The position numbers and the translations under genes are program-made. A stretch of 64,000 nt of DNA, from contig NZ_JAHQRJ010000001.1 of assembly GCF_019052805.1 (NCBI RefSeq), forward strand, positions 682,001 to 746,000, read 5' to 3'. The first letter of the stretch is position 1; each line of letters opens with the position of its first letter. Positions 1-10,059 of this stretch are shown piece after piece. This DNA comes from Noviherbaspirillum sp. L7-7A (GTDB lineage: Bacteria > Pseudomonadota > Gammaproteobacteria > Burkholderiales > Burkholderiaceae_D). Below the pieces are notes generated by a model. It saw only the letters and a program-made list of their open reading frames with translations, searched no databases and was not told the origin of the DNA.

Positions 1-427
1 CGGTGGTGGCGCTGATCAATGAATGGCAGAACCACGACGGCAAGGTCGAGAAGCGCGACGCCAATTCCGACCTCGGCGGCACCATGCGCCTGGGCGCGCA
101 GACCTGCGAAGTCAAGCCGGGCACGCTGGCCGCCGAGATCTATGGCGCGGTGGTCACCGAGCGCCATCGCCATCGCTATGAAGCCAACAACCATTACCTG
201 GGCCGGGTGGAAGAGGCTGGCCTGATCGTGGCGGCGCGCACGCCGACCGAGTCGCTGTGCGAGATCATGGAACTGCCGCGCAGCGGCGAGAATGCGCACC
301 CGTGGTACATGGGCGTGCAATATCACCCGGAATTCAAGTCCACGCCGCGCGACGGCCACCCGCTGTTCATCTCGTTCATCAAGGCTGCGCTGGCGCACAA
401 GCAGGCGCTGTCCGAAAGGAAAGCGGC

Positions 428-431
<4 letters not shown>
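1..431 (+). CDS. pyrG: CTP synthase, C-terminal end (partial)
   Basis: Makes CTP from UTP, ATP and glutamine in the cytoplasm. Only the last 142 codons are in the window; the gene is cut by the left edge and the frame starts at base 3. What is visible is the end of the class I glutamine amidotransferase domain: the ERHRHRYE stretch, then the QYHPEF motif carrying the His and Glu of the Cys-His-Glu triad (His codon 324-326, Glu codon 330-332), followed by [10 protein letters not shown], typical of the family. The stop overlaps the kdsA start (ATGA at 428-431), so the two are likely translationally coupled. The synthetase domain and nucleophilic Cys lie outside the window. Confidence 0.97.
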
Positions 432-1282
<851 letters not shown>

Positions 1283-1301
1283 GGCGGCAAGTAAAGAACA
1301 A

Positions 1302-1332
1302 GCGGGCCCGGCACGGCGGCCCGCCCCCTTTT
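1302..1332 (+). terminator. GC-rich hairpin with short T run after kdsA
   Basis: A 7-bp inverted repeat GCGGGCC (1302-1308) / GGCCCGC (1318-1324) is followed by CCCCTTTT. It lies in the 72-bp gap between kdsA and eno and could be a weak terminator or attenuator. The T run is short, so readthrough is likely. Confidence 0.45.
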
Positions 1333-1354
1333 CGTACACATTGGAGAGACTTGA

Positions 1355-2638
<1,284 letters not shown>

Positions 2639-2647
2639 TCCGCCCCC

Positions 2648-2669
2648 GCCGGCGGCTCGTGCCGCCGGC
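2648..2669 (+). terminator. 9-bp perfect hairpin between eno and ftsB
   Basis: GCCGGCGGC (2648-2656) and GCCGCCGGC (2661-2669) form a perfect 9-bp stem with a TCGT tetraloop right after the eno stop. There is no T run, so it is more likely an mRNA-stabilising or attenuating hairpin than a full intrinsic terminator. Confidence 0.4.
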
Positions 2670-2690
2670 TGCTACTTGCGAAGTGCGTCC

Positions 2691-3041
2691 ATGCGTCTGA
2701 TTCTGTTTAGTCTTGCGGCCTTGCTTATTCTGGTTCAGTTTCCGCTTTGGTTGGGCAAGGGCGGATGGCTCAGGGTCTGGGACCTGGACCAGCAGGTCTT
2801 TGCCGCGCAGAGAAAGAATGACGAACTGCGTGCCCGCAACGGCAAGCTGGCCTCGGAAGTGCAGGACCTGAAAGAGGGCACCGGCGCGGTCGAGGAGAGG
2901 GCGCGCTATGAACTCGGCATGATCAAGCAGGACGAGATCTTCGTGCAGATCCTGGACCCGAATACCAGTCCGCCGCTGCAGGAAGTGGCGGCGCCGGTCA
3001 AGCCGGTGAAGAAGCCGCCGCCGCGCAAGAAGCCGCAATGA
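2691..3041 (+). CDS. ftsB: Cell division protein FtsB
   Basis: Bitopic inner-membrane divisome protein that forms the FtsQLB complex. It has 116 residues: one hydrophobic segment at about residues 3-21, then a charged heptad-like helix (about 28-70, rich in Glu/Lys/Arg and Leu) consistent with the FtsB/DivIC coiled coil, and a Pro/Lys-rich tail. The ATG at 2691 gives the family-typical N-terminus MRLI; an in-frame TTG at 2676 would add five residues. The position directly after eno is conserved in beta- and gammaproteobacteria. A strong terminator follows. Confidence 0.92.
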   Translation: MRLILFSLAALLILVQFPLWLGKGGWLRVWDLDQQVFAAQRKNDELRARNGKLASEVQDLKEGTGAVEERARYELGMIKQDEIFVQILDPNTSPPLQEVAAPVKPVKKPPPRKKPQ

Positions 3042-3046
3042 AGAAG

Positions 3047-3071
3047 GCGCCATTCAATGGCGCTTTTTTTT
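3047..3071 (+). terminator. Intrinsic terminator of the eno-ftsB unit
   Basis: The inverted repeat GCGCCATT / AATGGCGC (3047-3054 and 3056-3063) is followed directly by eight T residues. It starts six bases after the ftsB stop and closes the pyrG-kdsA-eno-ftsB block. Confidence 0.85.
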
Positions 3072-3182
3072 ATGGTCGATGCGGATTGGGGCGCACTGGA
3101 GCGGAAAGACCGAGATCGCCTTTCAAGCTCATGCCTGAAGGTCAATGCATGGAGAGAGGCAAGCGCGAACGCAAGTTCCGAA

Positions 3183-3262
<80 letters not shown>

Positions 3263-3507
3263 TTTTGAAGTAGCTGTTGCAGTGGAAATCCCCGTTGAGC
3301 GCGCCGTGTCAGCGGTGCCCGGAGCGGGAAAAGGTGCGGCGTCTGTCTGAGTGGAGCGAAGCGGAGCGAGTTTAGCCGCGCCCCGCTTCGGGTACCGCTG
3401 ACACGGGGACCCTCGCGCAGCGAGGGCGCGATCATCGGGGCCGCCTTTTTTGGTCACTTTTTTGGCGGAGCAAAAAAGTGACCCGGCCGCCGGGACGGAC
3501 TCCCGGC
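3263..3507 (+). repeat. Long extragenic palindromic repeat, copy A
   Basis: This block matches, in inverted orientation, the sequence at 5231-5400 joined to 3680-3726. Shared segments include GTTGAGCGCGCC, GGTGCGGCGTCTGTCTGAG, GAGTTTAGCCGCGCCCCGC and GGGCGCGATCATCGGG. It ends in a hairpin with a 13-bp perfect stem (3452-3464 / 3471-3483) and a 6-base loop. No credible coding sequence was seen from 3072 to 3783. Highly similar repeats occur between genes in many Burkholderiales and Pseudomonas genomes as far as I recall; their function is unknown to me. Confidence 0.75.
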
Positions 3508-3679
3508 TTGCCTCCACGGCAGTGCAATCGCATTGCGTCACCCGGCAAGGCACGGGCAGCACTGTCGTCGTTGAAGTTGACTTTTGTAAGCGAGCTCTGC
3601 AAACGTCAAGAGCAACTGCTGCTTCGCAGTGACGCCTTCACGCCTGGTGAAACAACCCGACTGCACTGTCGTCATGACC

Positions 3680-3718
3680 AGGCCGGGTGTTCGCCCCGGC
3701 AGGCGACCTACTTCTTTT
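3680..3718 (-). repeat. Extragenic palindromic repeat copy B, part left of the IS
   Basis: Short end of copy B, carrying one 13-base arm of its hairpin (3707-3719, CCTACTTCTTTTG). The other arm lies beyond the IS66 element at 5230-5242. Removing the element and one duplicated 8-mer rejoins the hairpin exactly as in copy A: 13-bp stem and 6-base loop. Confidence 0.8.
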
Positions 3719-3726
3719 GCTTCGCC
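3719..3726. repeat. Target site duplication, left (GCTTCGCC)
   Basis: The 8-bp direct repeat GCTTCGCC is found here and at 5223-5230, immediately outside the terminal inverted repeats. An 8-bp duplication is the known hallmark of IS66-family insertion. Confidence 0.95.
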
Positions 3727-5222
3727 GTAACTATTCAGCATCAGACTGTTAAATTCCTTCATTCAGGTGCATAGTGCGATGTCATGAAATCACGTCCCGA
3801 TCTCTCCACTCTGAGCTTCGAGCAAAAGGACGAGCTGATCCTGCAACTCTGGGATCGCCTCGACAAGCTCGAAGCGATGCTGCTTAAAAACAGCAGTAAC
3901 TCCAGCAAGCCGCCTTCGTCAGACGGCTTCAAACGCAAGCCTAAATCACGCCGCGTGGCTGGCAAGGCCAGTGCGGGCGGGCAGAAGGGACATCCCGGAT
4001 CGACATTGAAACGAGTCGACGTGGCTGACCAAGTGCAAGTGCATCAGCCACCGCAACGCTGCACGGCATGTGGCAGCAAACTCGACCTGCGCACCGCCAC
4101 GATCGATGTGCAAGGGCGTCAGGTCATTGACTTGCCTGCCATTCGCATGACGGTGATCGAGCATCGCCTGCAGCGTGTGCGCTGCCGTTGCGGCCAGGCG
4201 CATACCGGATGCTATCCCGAGGGGGTGACGCAGGCGGCACAGTACGGTGCGACCATCAAGGCTGCGGTGGTTTATCTGACGCAGTATCAGCATGTGCCGA
4301 TGAAGCGATGCACGCGCCTGATGCAGGACTTGTTTGGCGTGACGATGTCCCCGGCCAGCGTGCATGCCGCCATTGCGCAGGCGCACGCCGCTGTGGCACC
4401 GGTGGTGCAGGCGCTGGGCGAGTCACTGCTGCAGGCGCCAGTAGTGCACTTCGATGAAACGGGCATGCGCGTGGGCACCAAGCTGTACTGGATGCACAGT
4501 GCATCGACCGAGGACGCAGTGGTCTATCAGGTGCATGCGCGCCGCGGCTACCAGGCGCTGGAGGCGTTGAACCTGCTGCCGCGCTTCAAGGGTGTGGCCG
4601 TGCATGACGGCTGGCCTTCCTACTACCGTTTCAACGTACAACATGCGTTATGCAACGCGCATCATTTGCGTGAGCTGGAGTTCGTAATCGACTCGACCGG
4701 GCAGCAATGGGCGCAAGACATGATGAGCTTGCTTGTGAAGATGAATCATGCTGTGGATGCCAGCGAGGATGGGGTGTTGAGCCAGCATGTTGCTGCAAGC
4801 TACCGTCGCCGATACCGTGAGCTCCTTGAGCAGGGTCGCCAGCATAATCCGCAAAGGCTGACTGACCTGACCCGCAAGGACAAGCGAGGCGGCATCAAGC
4901 AAAGCACCACATACAACCTGATCAAGCGGCTGGAGCAACACGCTGATGATGTGCTGCGTTTCATGCATGATGCACGGGTGCCGTTCACGAACAACCTTGC
5001 CGAGCGCGACCTTCGCATGCCCAAGCTCAAGCAGAAGGTATGCGGATGCTACCGCAGCTTTGCGGGCGCGCAGGCGTATTGCAGCATTCGTTCCTACATA
5101 GGGACATTGCAGAAGCAATCGAAGGATCTGATACAGGCATTGACCATGCTATTTAGCGGTCGCATGCCTTCGACAGGTTAAGGCTGCATACGTCTTGCGT
5201 TCTATGAATGCTGAATAGTTAC
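3727..5222 (+). mobile_element. IS66-family insertion sequence (single transposase gene), 1496 bp
   Basis: Complete element bounded by 15-bp perfect terminal inverted repeats GTAACTATTCAGCAT (3727-3741) and its reverse complement (5208-5222), with 8-bp target duplications on both sides. It carries one transposase gene and lacks the tnpA/tnpB accessory genes of classical IS66, which fits the ISBst12-like subgroup. Identical ends and duplications indicate a recent, unrearranged insertion. Confidence 0.96.
3784..5181 (+). CDS. IS66-family DDE transposase (TnpC type)
   Basis: Transposase of 465 residues filling almost the whole element. The N-terminal helix (about residues 10-40) leads into the family signature NSSNSSKPPSSDG. 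A CxxC zinc-binding motif (CTACGSK) and a second CRCG pair lie at about residues 84-138. Catalytic acidic residues are visible as Asp224 in HFDETG, Asp275 in HDGW and Glu407 in NLAERDLR, the DDE triad. The reading frame is intact, so the element may be active. The ATG at 3784 lies 43 bp inside the left inverted repeat. Confidence 0.96.
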   Translation: MKSRPDLSTLSFEQKDELILQLWDRLDKLEAMLLKNSSNSSKPPSSDGFKRKPKSRRVAGKASAGGQKGHPGSTLKRVDVADQVQVHQPPQRCTACGSKLDLRTATIDVQGRQVIDLPAIRMTVIEHRLQRVRCRCGQAHTGCYPEGVTQAAQYGATIKAAVVYLTQYQHVPMKRCTRLMQDLFGVTMSPASVHAAIAQAHAAVAPVVQALGESLLQAPVVHFDETGMRVGTKLYWMHSASTEDAVVYQVHARRGYQALEALNLLPRFKGVAVHDGWPSYYRFNVQHALCNAHHLRELEFVIDSTGQQWAQDMMSLLVKMNHAVDASEDGVLSQHVAASYRRRYRELLEQGRQHNPQRLTDLTRKDKRGGIKQSTTYNLIKRLEQHADDVLRFMHDARVPFTNNLAERDLRMPKLKQKVCGCYRSFAGAQAYCSIRSYIGTLQKQSKDLIQALTMLFSGRMPSTG

Positions 5223-5230
5223 GCTTCGCC
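5223..5230. repeat. Target site duplication, right (GCTTCGCC)
   Basis: Second copy of the 8-bp direct repeat found at 3719-3726, flanking the right terminal inverted repeat of the IS66 element. Confidence 0.95.
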
Positions 5231-5453
5231 AAAAGAAGTAGGCAAGAAAAGGCGACCCGATGATCGCGCCCCGCTGCGCGGGGTCCCCGTGCCGTCGACG
5301 CCTGAAGCGGGGCGCGGCTAAACTCGCTACGCTACGCTCAGACAGACGCCGCACCTTATCCGCTTCAGGCATCGCCCTCAGGGCGCGCTCAACGGGACTT
5401 CACTGCAACGGCAACGGCAACCGCAACCGCAACCGCGACGGCAGAAGCAACGG
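5231..5453 (-). repeat. Extragenic palindromic repeat copy B, main part, with hexamer tail
   Basis: Read on the minus strand this repeats copy A in the same order: hexamer tail (5404-5453, GCAACC/GCAACG units on the plus strand), GTTGAGCGCGCC, GGTGCGGCGTCTGTCTGAG, TTTAGCCGCGCCCCGC, GGGCGCGATCATCGGG and one hairpin arm. Copies A and B face each other as a long imperfect inverted repeat around a spacer of about 170 bp plus the IS. Nothing coding is seen from 5223 to 5503. Confidence 0.78.
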
Positions 5454-5503
5454 CATCTGTCGCTGCGCGTAACTGCAACTGCAACGGCGCTCCGTCCTGC
5501 GAC

Positions 5504-6433
5504 TCAATGCCGGCTCGGCCCCGGCGTCTGCAACGCATCCACTGTCGATTCGGCCGCAAACAGCTGCGCGCAATCCACCTTGTCGAAGTCGTAATGCTGC
5601 CCGCAAAAATCGCAGTCGATGGCCAGATGGCCGACTTCGGCGATCGCCGCCTCGACTTCCTCCTCGCCCAGCATCTTGAGCATGTTGCCCACCCGTTCCC
5701 GGTTGCAGGTGCAGTGAAAGGCCGGGCTCAGCGGGTCGAATACCCGTATCGTCTCTTCCCAGAACAGCCGCCGCATCACGGTCTGGATGTCGGTGCTCAG
5801 CAGCTCGTCCGGACGCAGTGTCGAGGCCAGCATCACGGTGCGGTCCCAGGCTTCCAGGGCATCGTCGGACGAGGGCGCGCCCACCCCGCCCTGGGTCGGC
5901 AGCTTCTGCAGCAGCAGGCCGCGCGATACCTGGTCGTCGGCGGCCAGCCACAACCTGGTGTCGAGCTGCTCGGAACGCATCATGTAGTTTTCAATGATCA
6001 CGGCAATCGATCCACCGTCAAGCGGCACGATGCCCTGGTACGGCTGCTGGCCGGGCAGCTTGTCCTTGGGATCGAGCGTGATGGCGAAGCGGCCATTGCC
6101 GTTGCGGTTGACCAGCTCGGTCAGGGTGATGTCGTCCGCCACCACGGCATCCGGCGCCAGCTTGGCAGTCGCGCGCATCTTCAGCTCGGCATCGCATTCC
6201 ACCACCAGCAGATGCAGCGGGCCGTCGCCATGGATCTGCATCACCAGCGCGCCATTGAACTTCAGGTTGGCCGACAGCAGCGCCGCCGCCGCCAGCATCT
6301 CGCCCAGCAGCGAGCGCACCGGACGGGGATAGTCGCGCCGGGAAAGGATTTCACGCCAGGTGTCGGAAAGCTCCACCAGCTCGCCGCGCACGGGCGTGTC
6401 TTCAAACATGAATTTTTGCAGGGTATCCGTCAT
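5504..6433 (-). CDS. hslO: Redox-regulated chaperone Hsp33
   Basis: Cytoplasmic holdase activated by oxidative unfolding; it releases zinc and dimerises under peroxide or bleach stress. The protein has 309 residues. The C-terminal redox switch is complete: Cys241 and Cys243 (CTC) and Cys274 and Cys277 (CDFC), the CXC-X30-CXXC zinc centre. The ATG at 6433 overlaps by one base the TGA of the upstream carbonic anhydrase-like gene, so translation is likely coupled; a TTG one codon earlier is possible but less likely. The gene ends next to the repeat/IS66 patch, which has not damaged it. Confidence 0.96.
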   Translation of the reverse strand: MTDTLQKFMFEDTPVRGELVELSDTWREILSRRDYPRPVRSLLGEMLAAAALLSANLKFNGALVMQIHGDGPLHLLVVECDAELKMRATAKLAPDAVVADDITLTELVNRNGNGRFAITLDPKDKLPGQQPYQGIVPLDGGSIAVIIENYMMRSEQLDTRLWLAADDQVSRGLLLQKLPTQGGVGAPSSDDALEAWDRTVMLASTLRPDELLSTDIQTVMRRLFWEETIRVFDPLSPAFHCTCNRERVGNMLKMLGEEEVEAAIAEVGHLAIDCDFCGQHYDFDKVDCAQLFAAESTVDALQTPGPSRH

Positions 6434-6957
6434 CAATCGATTCGCTTCAGGCTAGTCTTGAAGTCCTGCGCTCGCTGTACATAACCGGCGCTGGGGCGTT
6501 GAAGGCCGGCGACTTCCTCGTCCGAAAGTATCCGCGCCACTTTGGCAGGCGAACCGATGATGAGCGCATTGTCCGGGAACTCCTTGTTTTCCGTGACCAG
6601 CGCACCGGCGCCAACCAGGCAGTTGCGGCCGATCTTCGCGTTATTCAAGACCACCGCCTGGATGCCGATCAGGGTGTTGTCGCCGATGGTGCAGCCATGC
6701 AACATCGCCTGATGGCCAACGGTCACGCCGCGTCCCAGCGTCAGCAGGAAACCGGGATCGGTATGCAGGACCGCCGATTCCTGGATGTTGCTGTTCTCGC
6801 CGATGGTGATCTGGTCATTGTCGCCGCGGATGGTTACGTTGGACCAGACGCTGGTATGGGCTTCCAGCTTGACCCGCCCGATCACGGTGGCGGTTTCCGC
6901 AACGTAAGCGGTCGGATGAACGTCAGGGACGAGGTCGCCCAGTTGGTAGATGGCCAT
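6433..6957 (-). CDS. Gamma carbonic anhydrase-like hexapeptide-repeat protein (YrdA/PaaY type)
   Basis: Left-handed beta-helix protein of 174 residues related to gamma-class carbonic anhydrases. Hexapeptide repeats ([LIV]-G-X4) run from about residue 20 to 145. The three zinc-ligand histidines of the family are present in VLHTDPG, VGHQAMLHGC. Whether it hydrates CO2 or acts on another substrate cannot be told from sequence; many YrdA-like members have no proven activity. It is transcribed with hslO (one-base overlap) and divergently from the DUF455 gene, with 54 bp between the two starts. Confidence 0.9.
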   Translation of the reverse strand: MAIYQLGDLVPDVHPTAYVAETATVIGRVKLEAHTSVWSNVTIRGDNDQITIGENSNIQESAVLHTDPGFLLTLGRGVTVGHQAMLHGCTIGDNTLIGIQAVVLNNAKIGRNCLVGAGALVTENKEFPDNALIIGSPAKVARILSDEEVAGLQRPSAGYVQRAQDFKTSLKRID

Positions 6958-7011
6958 GGATTTTTCGTAGAATGGAAGGTTTTTGACGAGCCGTATTTTA
7001 CCGCCGCCTCC

Positions 7012-7836
7012 ATGAATTCACCGACCACCGAACAAGCCATCAACGACGAATTGCGCGGCGCCGCCCTGGGCTGGCTGCTGGAAGCCGACCCGGCAGGCAA
7101 GGCGGCGGGCGTGACCGCACTGCGCCAGCGCTGGCTGCAGGGTGCCGTCAGCCTTGCGCCCGAACGTGCCTTGGCCGCGCCGCCGGGCATTCCGGGCCGG
7201 CCCGCGCGCCCGGAACTGGTGCCGCCTCTGGCAGTAGAGCGGCGCTCGATGCGGACCGCCGAGGGCAGGGCGGCGCTCGTGCATGCGCTGGCGCACATCG
7301 AGTTCAATGCGATCAATCTGGCGCTGGATGCGATCTGGCGCTACGCAGCCATGCCGGCCGGCTATTACGCCGACTGGCTGCAGGTCGCTGCCGAGGAGGC
7401 GTATCACTTTTCCCTGCTGGCAGCGCATCTGGCCACCCTGGGCCATGCCTATGGCGACTTCACCGCCCACAACAGCCTGTGGGACATGGCCGAGAAAACC
7501 GCGGGCGATGTGCTGGCCCGCATGGCGCTGGTGCCGCGCACGCTTGAAGCCCGGGGACTGGATGCGTCGCCGCCGGTGCGGGCCAAGCTGGCCCAGGCTG
7601 GCGACCTGGAAGCGGCAGCCATCCTCGACATCATCCTGCGCGACGAAATCGGCCATGTGGCCATCGGCAACCGCTGGTACGGCTACCTGTGCCGCGAGCG
7701 CGGACTGGACCCGGTGCCGGCATATGCCGAGCTGGCAAGCCGCTACAACGCGCCGCCGCTGCGCGGGCCGTTCAACATGGAGGCGCGGCGCGCCGCCGGA
7801 TTTTCCGAGTTGGAGCTTGCGCAACTGGGTTGCTGA
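7012..7836 (+). CDS. DUF455 family ferritin-like protein
   Basis: Protein of 274 residues that looks like a member of the DUF455 family, a ferritin-like four-helix di-iron fold. Likely metal-ligand motifs are seen in order: AHIEFNAI, EEAYHFSLL and RDEIGHVAIG, each supplying Glu/His in helices from about residue 95 to 225. The substrate is unknown. The start at 7012 was chosen because upstream in-frame codons run into the antisense of the neighbouring gene; no strong ribosome binding site is visible. It is divergent from the gamma carbonic anhydrase-like gene. Confidence 0.85.
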   Translation: MNSPTTEQAINDELRGAALGWLLEADPAGKAAGVTALRQRWLQGAVSLAPERALAAPPGIPGRPARPELVPPLAVERRSMRTAEGRAALVHALAHIEFNAINLALDAIWRYAAMPAGYYADWLQVAAEEAYHFSLLAAHLATLGHAYGDFTAHNSLWDMAEKTAGDVLARMALVPRTLEARGLDASPPVRAKLAQAGDLEAAAILDIILRDEIGHVAIGNRWYGYLCRERGLDPVPAYAELASRYNAPPLRGPFNMEARRAAGFSELELAQLGC

Positions 7837-7961
7837 TAGCCGATTGCGGGCTGGGGCCGCAACGCTACACTGGGGATTGCCGGAGCGGAGTCCAGCGGCA
7901 TCGGCGAGCCAGGTCAGGCCGGATCCGCCCTCATCCATCAGACCATCATCGGGAGTGATAC

Positions 7962-8216
7962 ATGAAAGCATCATTAACATCAGCGATCGCGCTGGGCATA
8001 CTGCTGGCCGCGCTGGCGGGCTGCCAGCGCGACGACCCGGCGCGCACCGAAGGGCCGGCCGAGCAGGTAGGCCAGAAGATCGACCAGGCCGCGGTCAAGG
8101 CCACCGAAGGCATCAACAAGCTGGCCGAGAAGGCCGGCGCCGGCATGGAAAAGGCCGGCGAAAACATCCGCAAGGAAGCCGAGCAGGCCCAGGCCAAGAA
8201 CGGCGAGAAAAAATAA
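7962..8216 (+). CDS. Small lipoprotein with amphipathic helix
   Basis: Protein of 84 residues with a signal peptide ending in the lipobox LAGC (Cys21), so probably lipid-anchored. The mature part is a Lys/Ala/Glu-rich helix with repeated motifs such as KATEGINKLAEKAGAGMEKAGENIRKEAEQ, an 11-residue-like amphipathic periodicity. GGGAGTG just before the ATG provides a ribosome binding site. I do not recognise a named family; function unknown. It stands alone, 125 bp after the DUF455 gene and convergent to the acyl-CoA synthetase remnant. Confidence 0.75.
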   Translation: MKASLTSAIALGILLAALAGCQRDDPARTEGPAEQVGQKIDQAAVKATEGINKLAEKAGAGMEKAGENIRKEAEQAQAKNGEKK

Positions 8217-8253
8217 ATCCGGCCGCGCCGGCTGGTTCCGGTAGATGAAATAG

Positions 8254-9939
8254 TCAGCCGGCCGGCGTTGCCTGCTGCGCTTCCCGCTCGCGCAATACCC
8301 TGCGCTGCACCTTGCCGGTGGTGGTCATGGGCAGCGCATCGAGAAATTCGATCTCCTTCGGATATTCATAGGGCGCAAGCTTGCCCCGCACATGCTCCTG
8401 CAATTCCGCCACGAGACGCTGGCGGGCAGCCTCATCGGCAATCCCGGCATTTTCCGCCAGCACAATGAACGCCTTGACGATATTGCCGCGCTCCGGATCG
8501 GGCTTGGGCACCACGGCCGCATTCCCCACCGCCGGATGCTTGACCAGGCAGTTCTCGATTTCCGACGGGCCGATGCGGTAGCCGGCGGCCTTGAACATGT
8601 CGTCCGCCCGTCCCTGGTACCACAGATAGCTGTCGGCATCGCTGCTGGCCAGGTCGCCGGTGCGGCATCAGTCGCCGCTGTACTTGGCCGCGGTGGCTTG
8701 CGGATTGTTCCAGTAGCCCAGGAAGAACACCGGGTCGGGATGGCCATGGATATCGGTGCGGTGCAGCGCCACTTCGCCAATCACGCCGGGCTCGACCGGC
8801 TTGCCGTCGTCGTCAATCACCGCCACCCGGTGGCCGGGGTAGGGTCGGCCCATGCTGCCCGGCCGCGCCGGCCAGCGGCCGGCGCTGTTGCCGACGATGT
8901 AATTCATCTCGGTCTGGCCGAACATTTCATTGACGGTTACGCCCAGCGCATCCTGCACCCAATGGAAGACCGCGTCGCCGACCGCTTCGCCGGCGCTCAT
9001 GATGGCGCGCAGCCGCAGCCGGTAATGTTCGCGCGGCGCCGGTATGGCCTTCATCATCATCTTCAGCGCGGTGGGGAACAGGAAGGTGTTGGTGACGCCG
9101 TATTTCTCCATCAGCCGGAAGGCCGTCTCTGCCGAAAAGCGGCCGCGGTAACCGACAATGGGCATGCCGAAATACAGCGATGGCAGCAGGGCGTCCATCA
9201 GGCCGCCGGTCCAGGCCCAGTCGGCCGGCGACCAGAACACGTCGCCTTCCTGCGGAAACCAGTTCTGCGAGGCGACGAAGCCGGTCAGGTTGCCCAGCAG
9301 GGCCGATTGCGGCAGCAGCGCACCCTTGGGCGCGCCGGTGGTGCCGCTGGTATAGATCAGGATGGCCGGATCCTGCGCACTGGTTGCGACCGGTTCGAGC
9401 TTGCCGTCGGATGCCGCCAGTTCCGATGCCCAGTCCAGTTCGCCATCGCACTCCATGCCCAGGAGGCGCTTGAGCGATGGGCAGTCCCGGCGCACATCGT
9501 TGAGCGGGGCAATAGCGGCCCGGTCGACGATGGCCATCACCGCGGCGCTGTCCTGCAAGCGGTAAGCCAGGGCGTCCGGGCCGAACAGGATGGACAGTGG
9601 CATGGCAATCGCGCCGATCAGGTGGCAGGCAATATGCGCCACTGCGGTTTCCGGGCGCTGCGGCAGCACGATGGCAACCCGGTCGCCGCGGTCCACGCCA
9701 TGCCTGTGCATGGCCTGCGCCAGGCGCGTGGCATCGCGCAGCAGGCCGGCATAGGTCAGGCTGGCGGTGTTGCCGGCATCGTCCTCGTAATGGATGGCGA
9801 TGCGCTGCGGATCGTCCGCCCAGCGGATGCAGCACAGCTGCGCAATGTTGAAGTCGGGCGGCACATGCCAGTGAAAGCCCTGGTACAGCGCGTCGTAGTC
9901 GTCGGTCGCAGGCGCAGCGTTGTTGCTGGCGGATATCAT
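8254..9939 (-). pseudogene. Acyl-CoA synthetase (AMP-forming), interrupted by one in-frame TGA
   Basis: One continuous frame of 562 codons encodes an ANL-superfamily acyl-CoA synthetase of the medium-chain/acetyl-CoA type, but codon 424 is TGA (8668-8670). The first part (9939-8671) has the P-loop YTSGTTGAPKG (residues 196-206) and the A5-type motif EMFGQTE; it stops right after KYSGD. The sequence resumes with CRTGDLAS and continues to the C-terminal catalytic lysine in TTTGKVQRR (Lys543). In relatives GD is followed by Trp, so TGG to TGA is the simplest explanation. The truncated product lacks the hinge and catalytic lysine and should be inactive unless readthrough occurs; a sequencing error is also possible. 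Start ATG 9939 has GGAGA upstream. Confidence 0.88.
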
Positions 9940-9960
9940 GCTGTCTCCATTATAATTATC

Positions 9961-9972
9961 GAACGATCGTTC
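9961..9972. promoter_or_regulatory. Perfect 12-bp palindrome GAACGATCGTTC, candidate operator
   Basis: It lies 22 bp upstream of the acyl-CoA synthetase start, within an AT-rich stretch that also has TATAAT on the minus strand (9954-9949). Such GAACG-type palindromes are typical for TetR-family repressors of fatty-acid genes. The regulator is not in the window, so this is inference from position and symmetry. Confidence 0.45.
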
Positions 9973-10059
9973 TTTTTAAGCTGCCTGTCAGCAAGGTCAG
10001 CGGAAAAGGCGATCGTATTATCGCTTGGCGCCTCTTTCCTCACCAGACACCCGATCACC

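Noticed and set aside
8668-8670. Selenocysteine at the TGA in the acyl-CoA synthetase
   Set aside because: The family has Trp here, not Cys, and no SECIS-like hairpin directly after the codon was seen.
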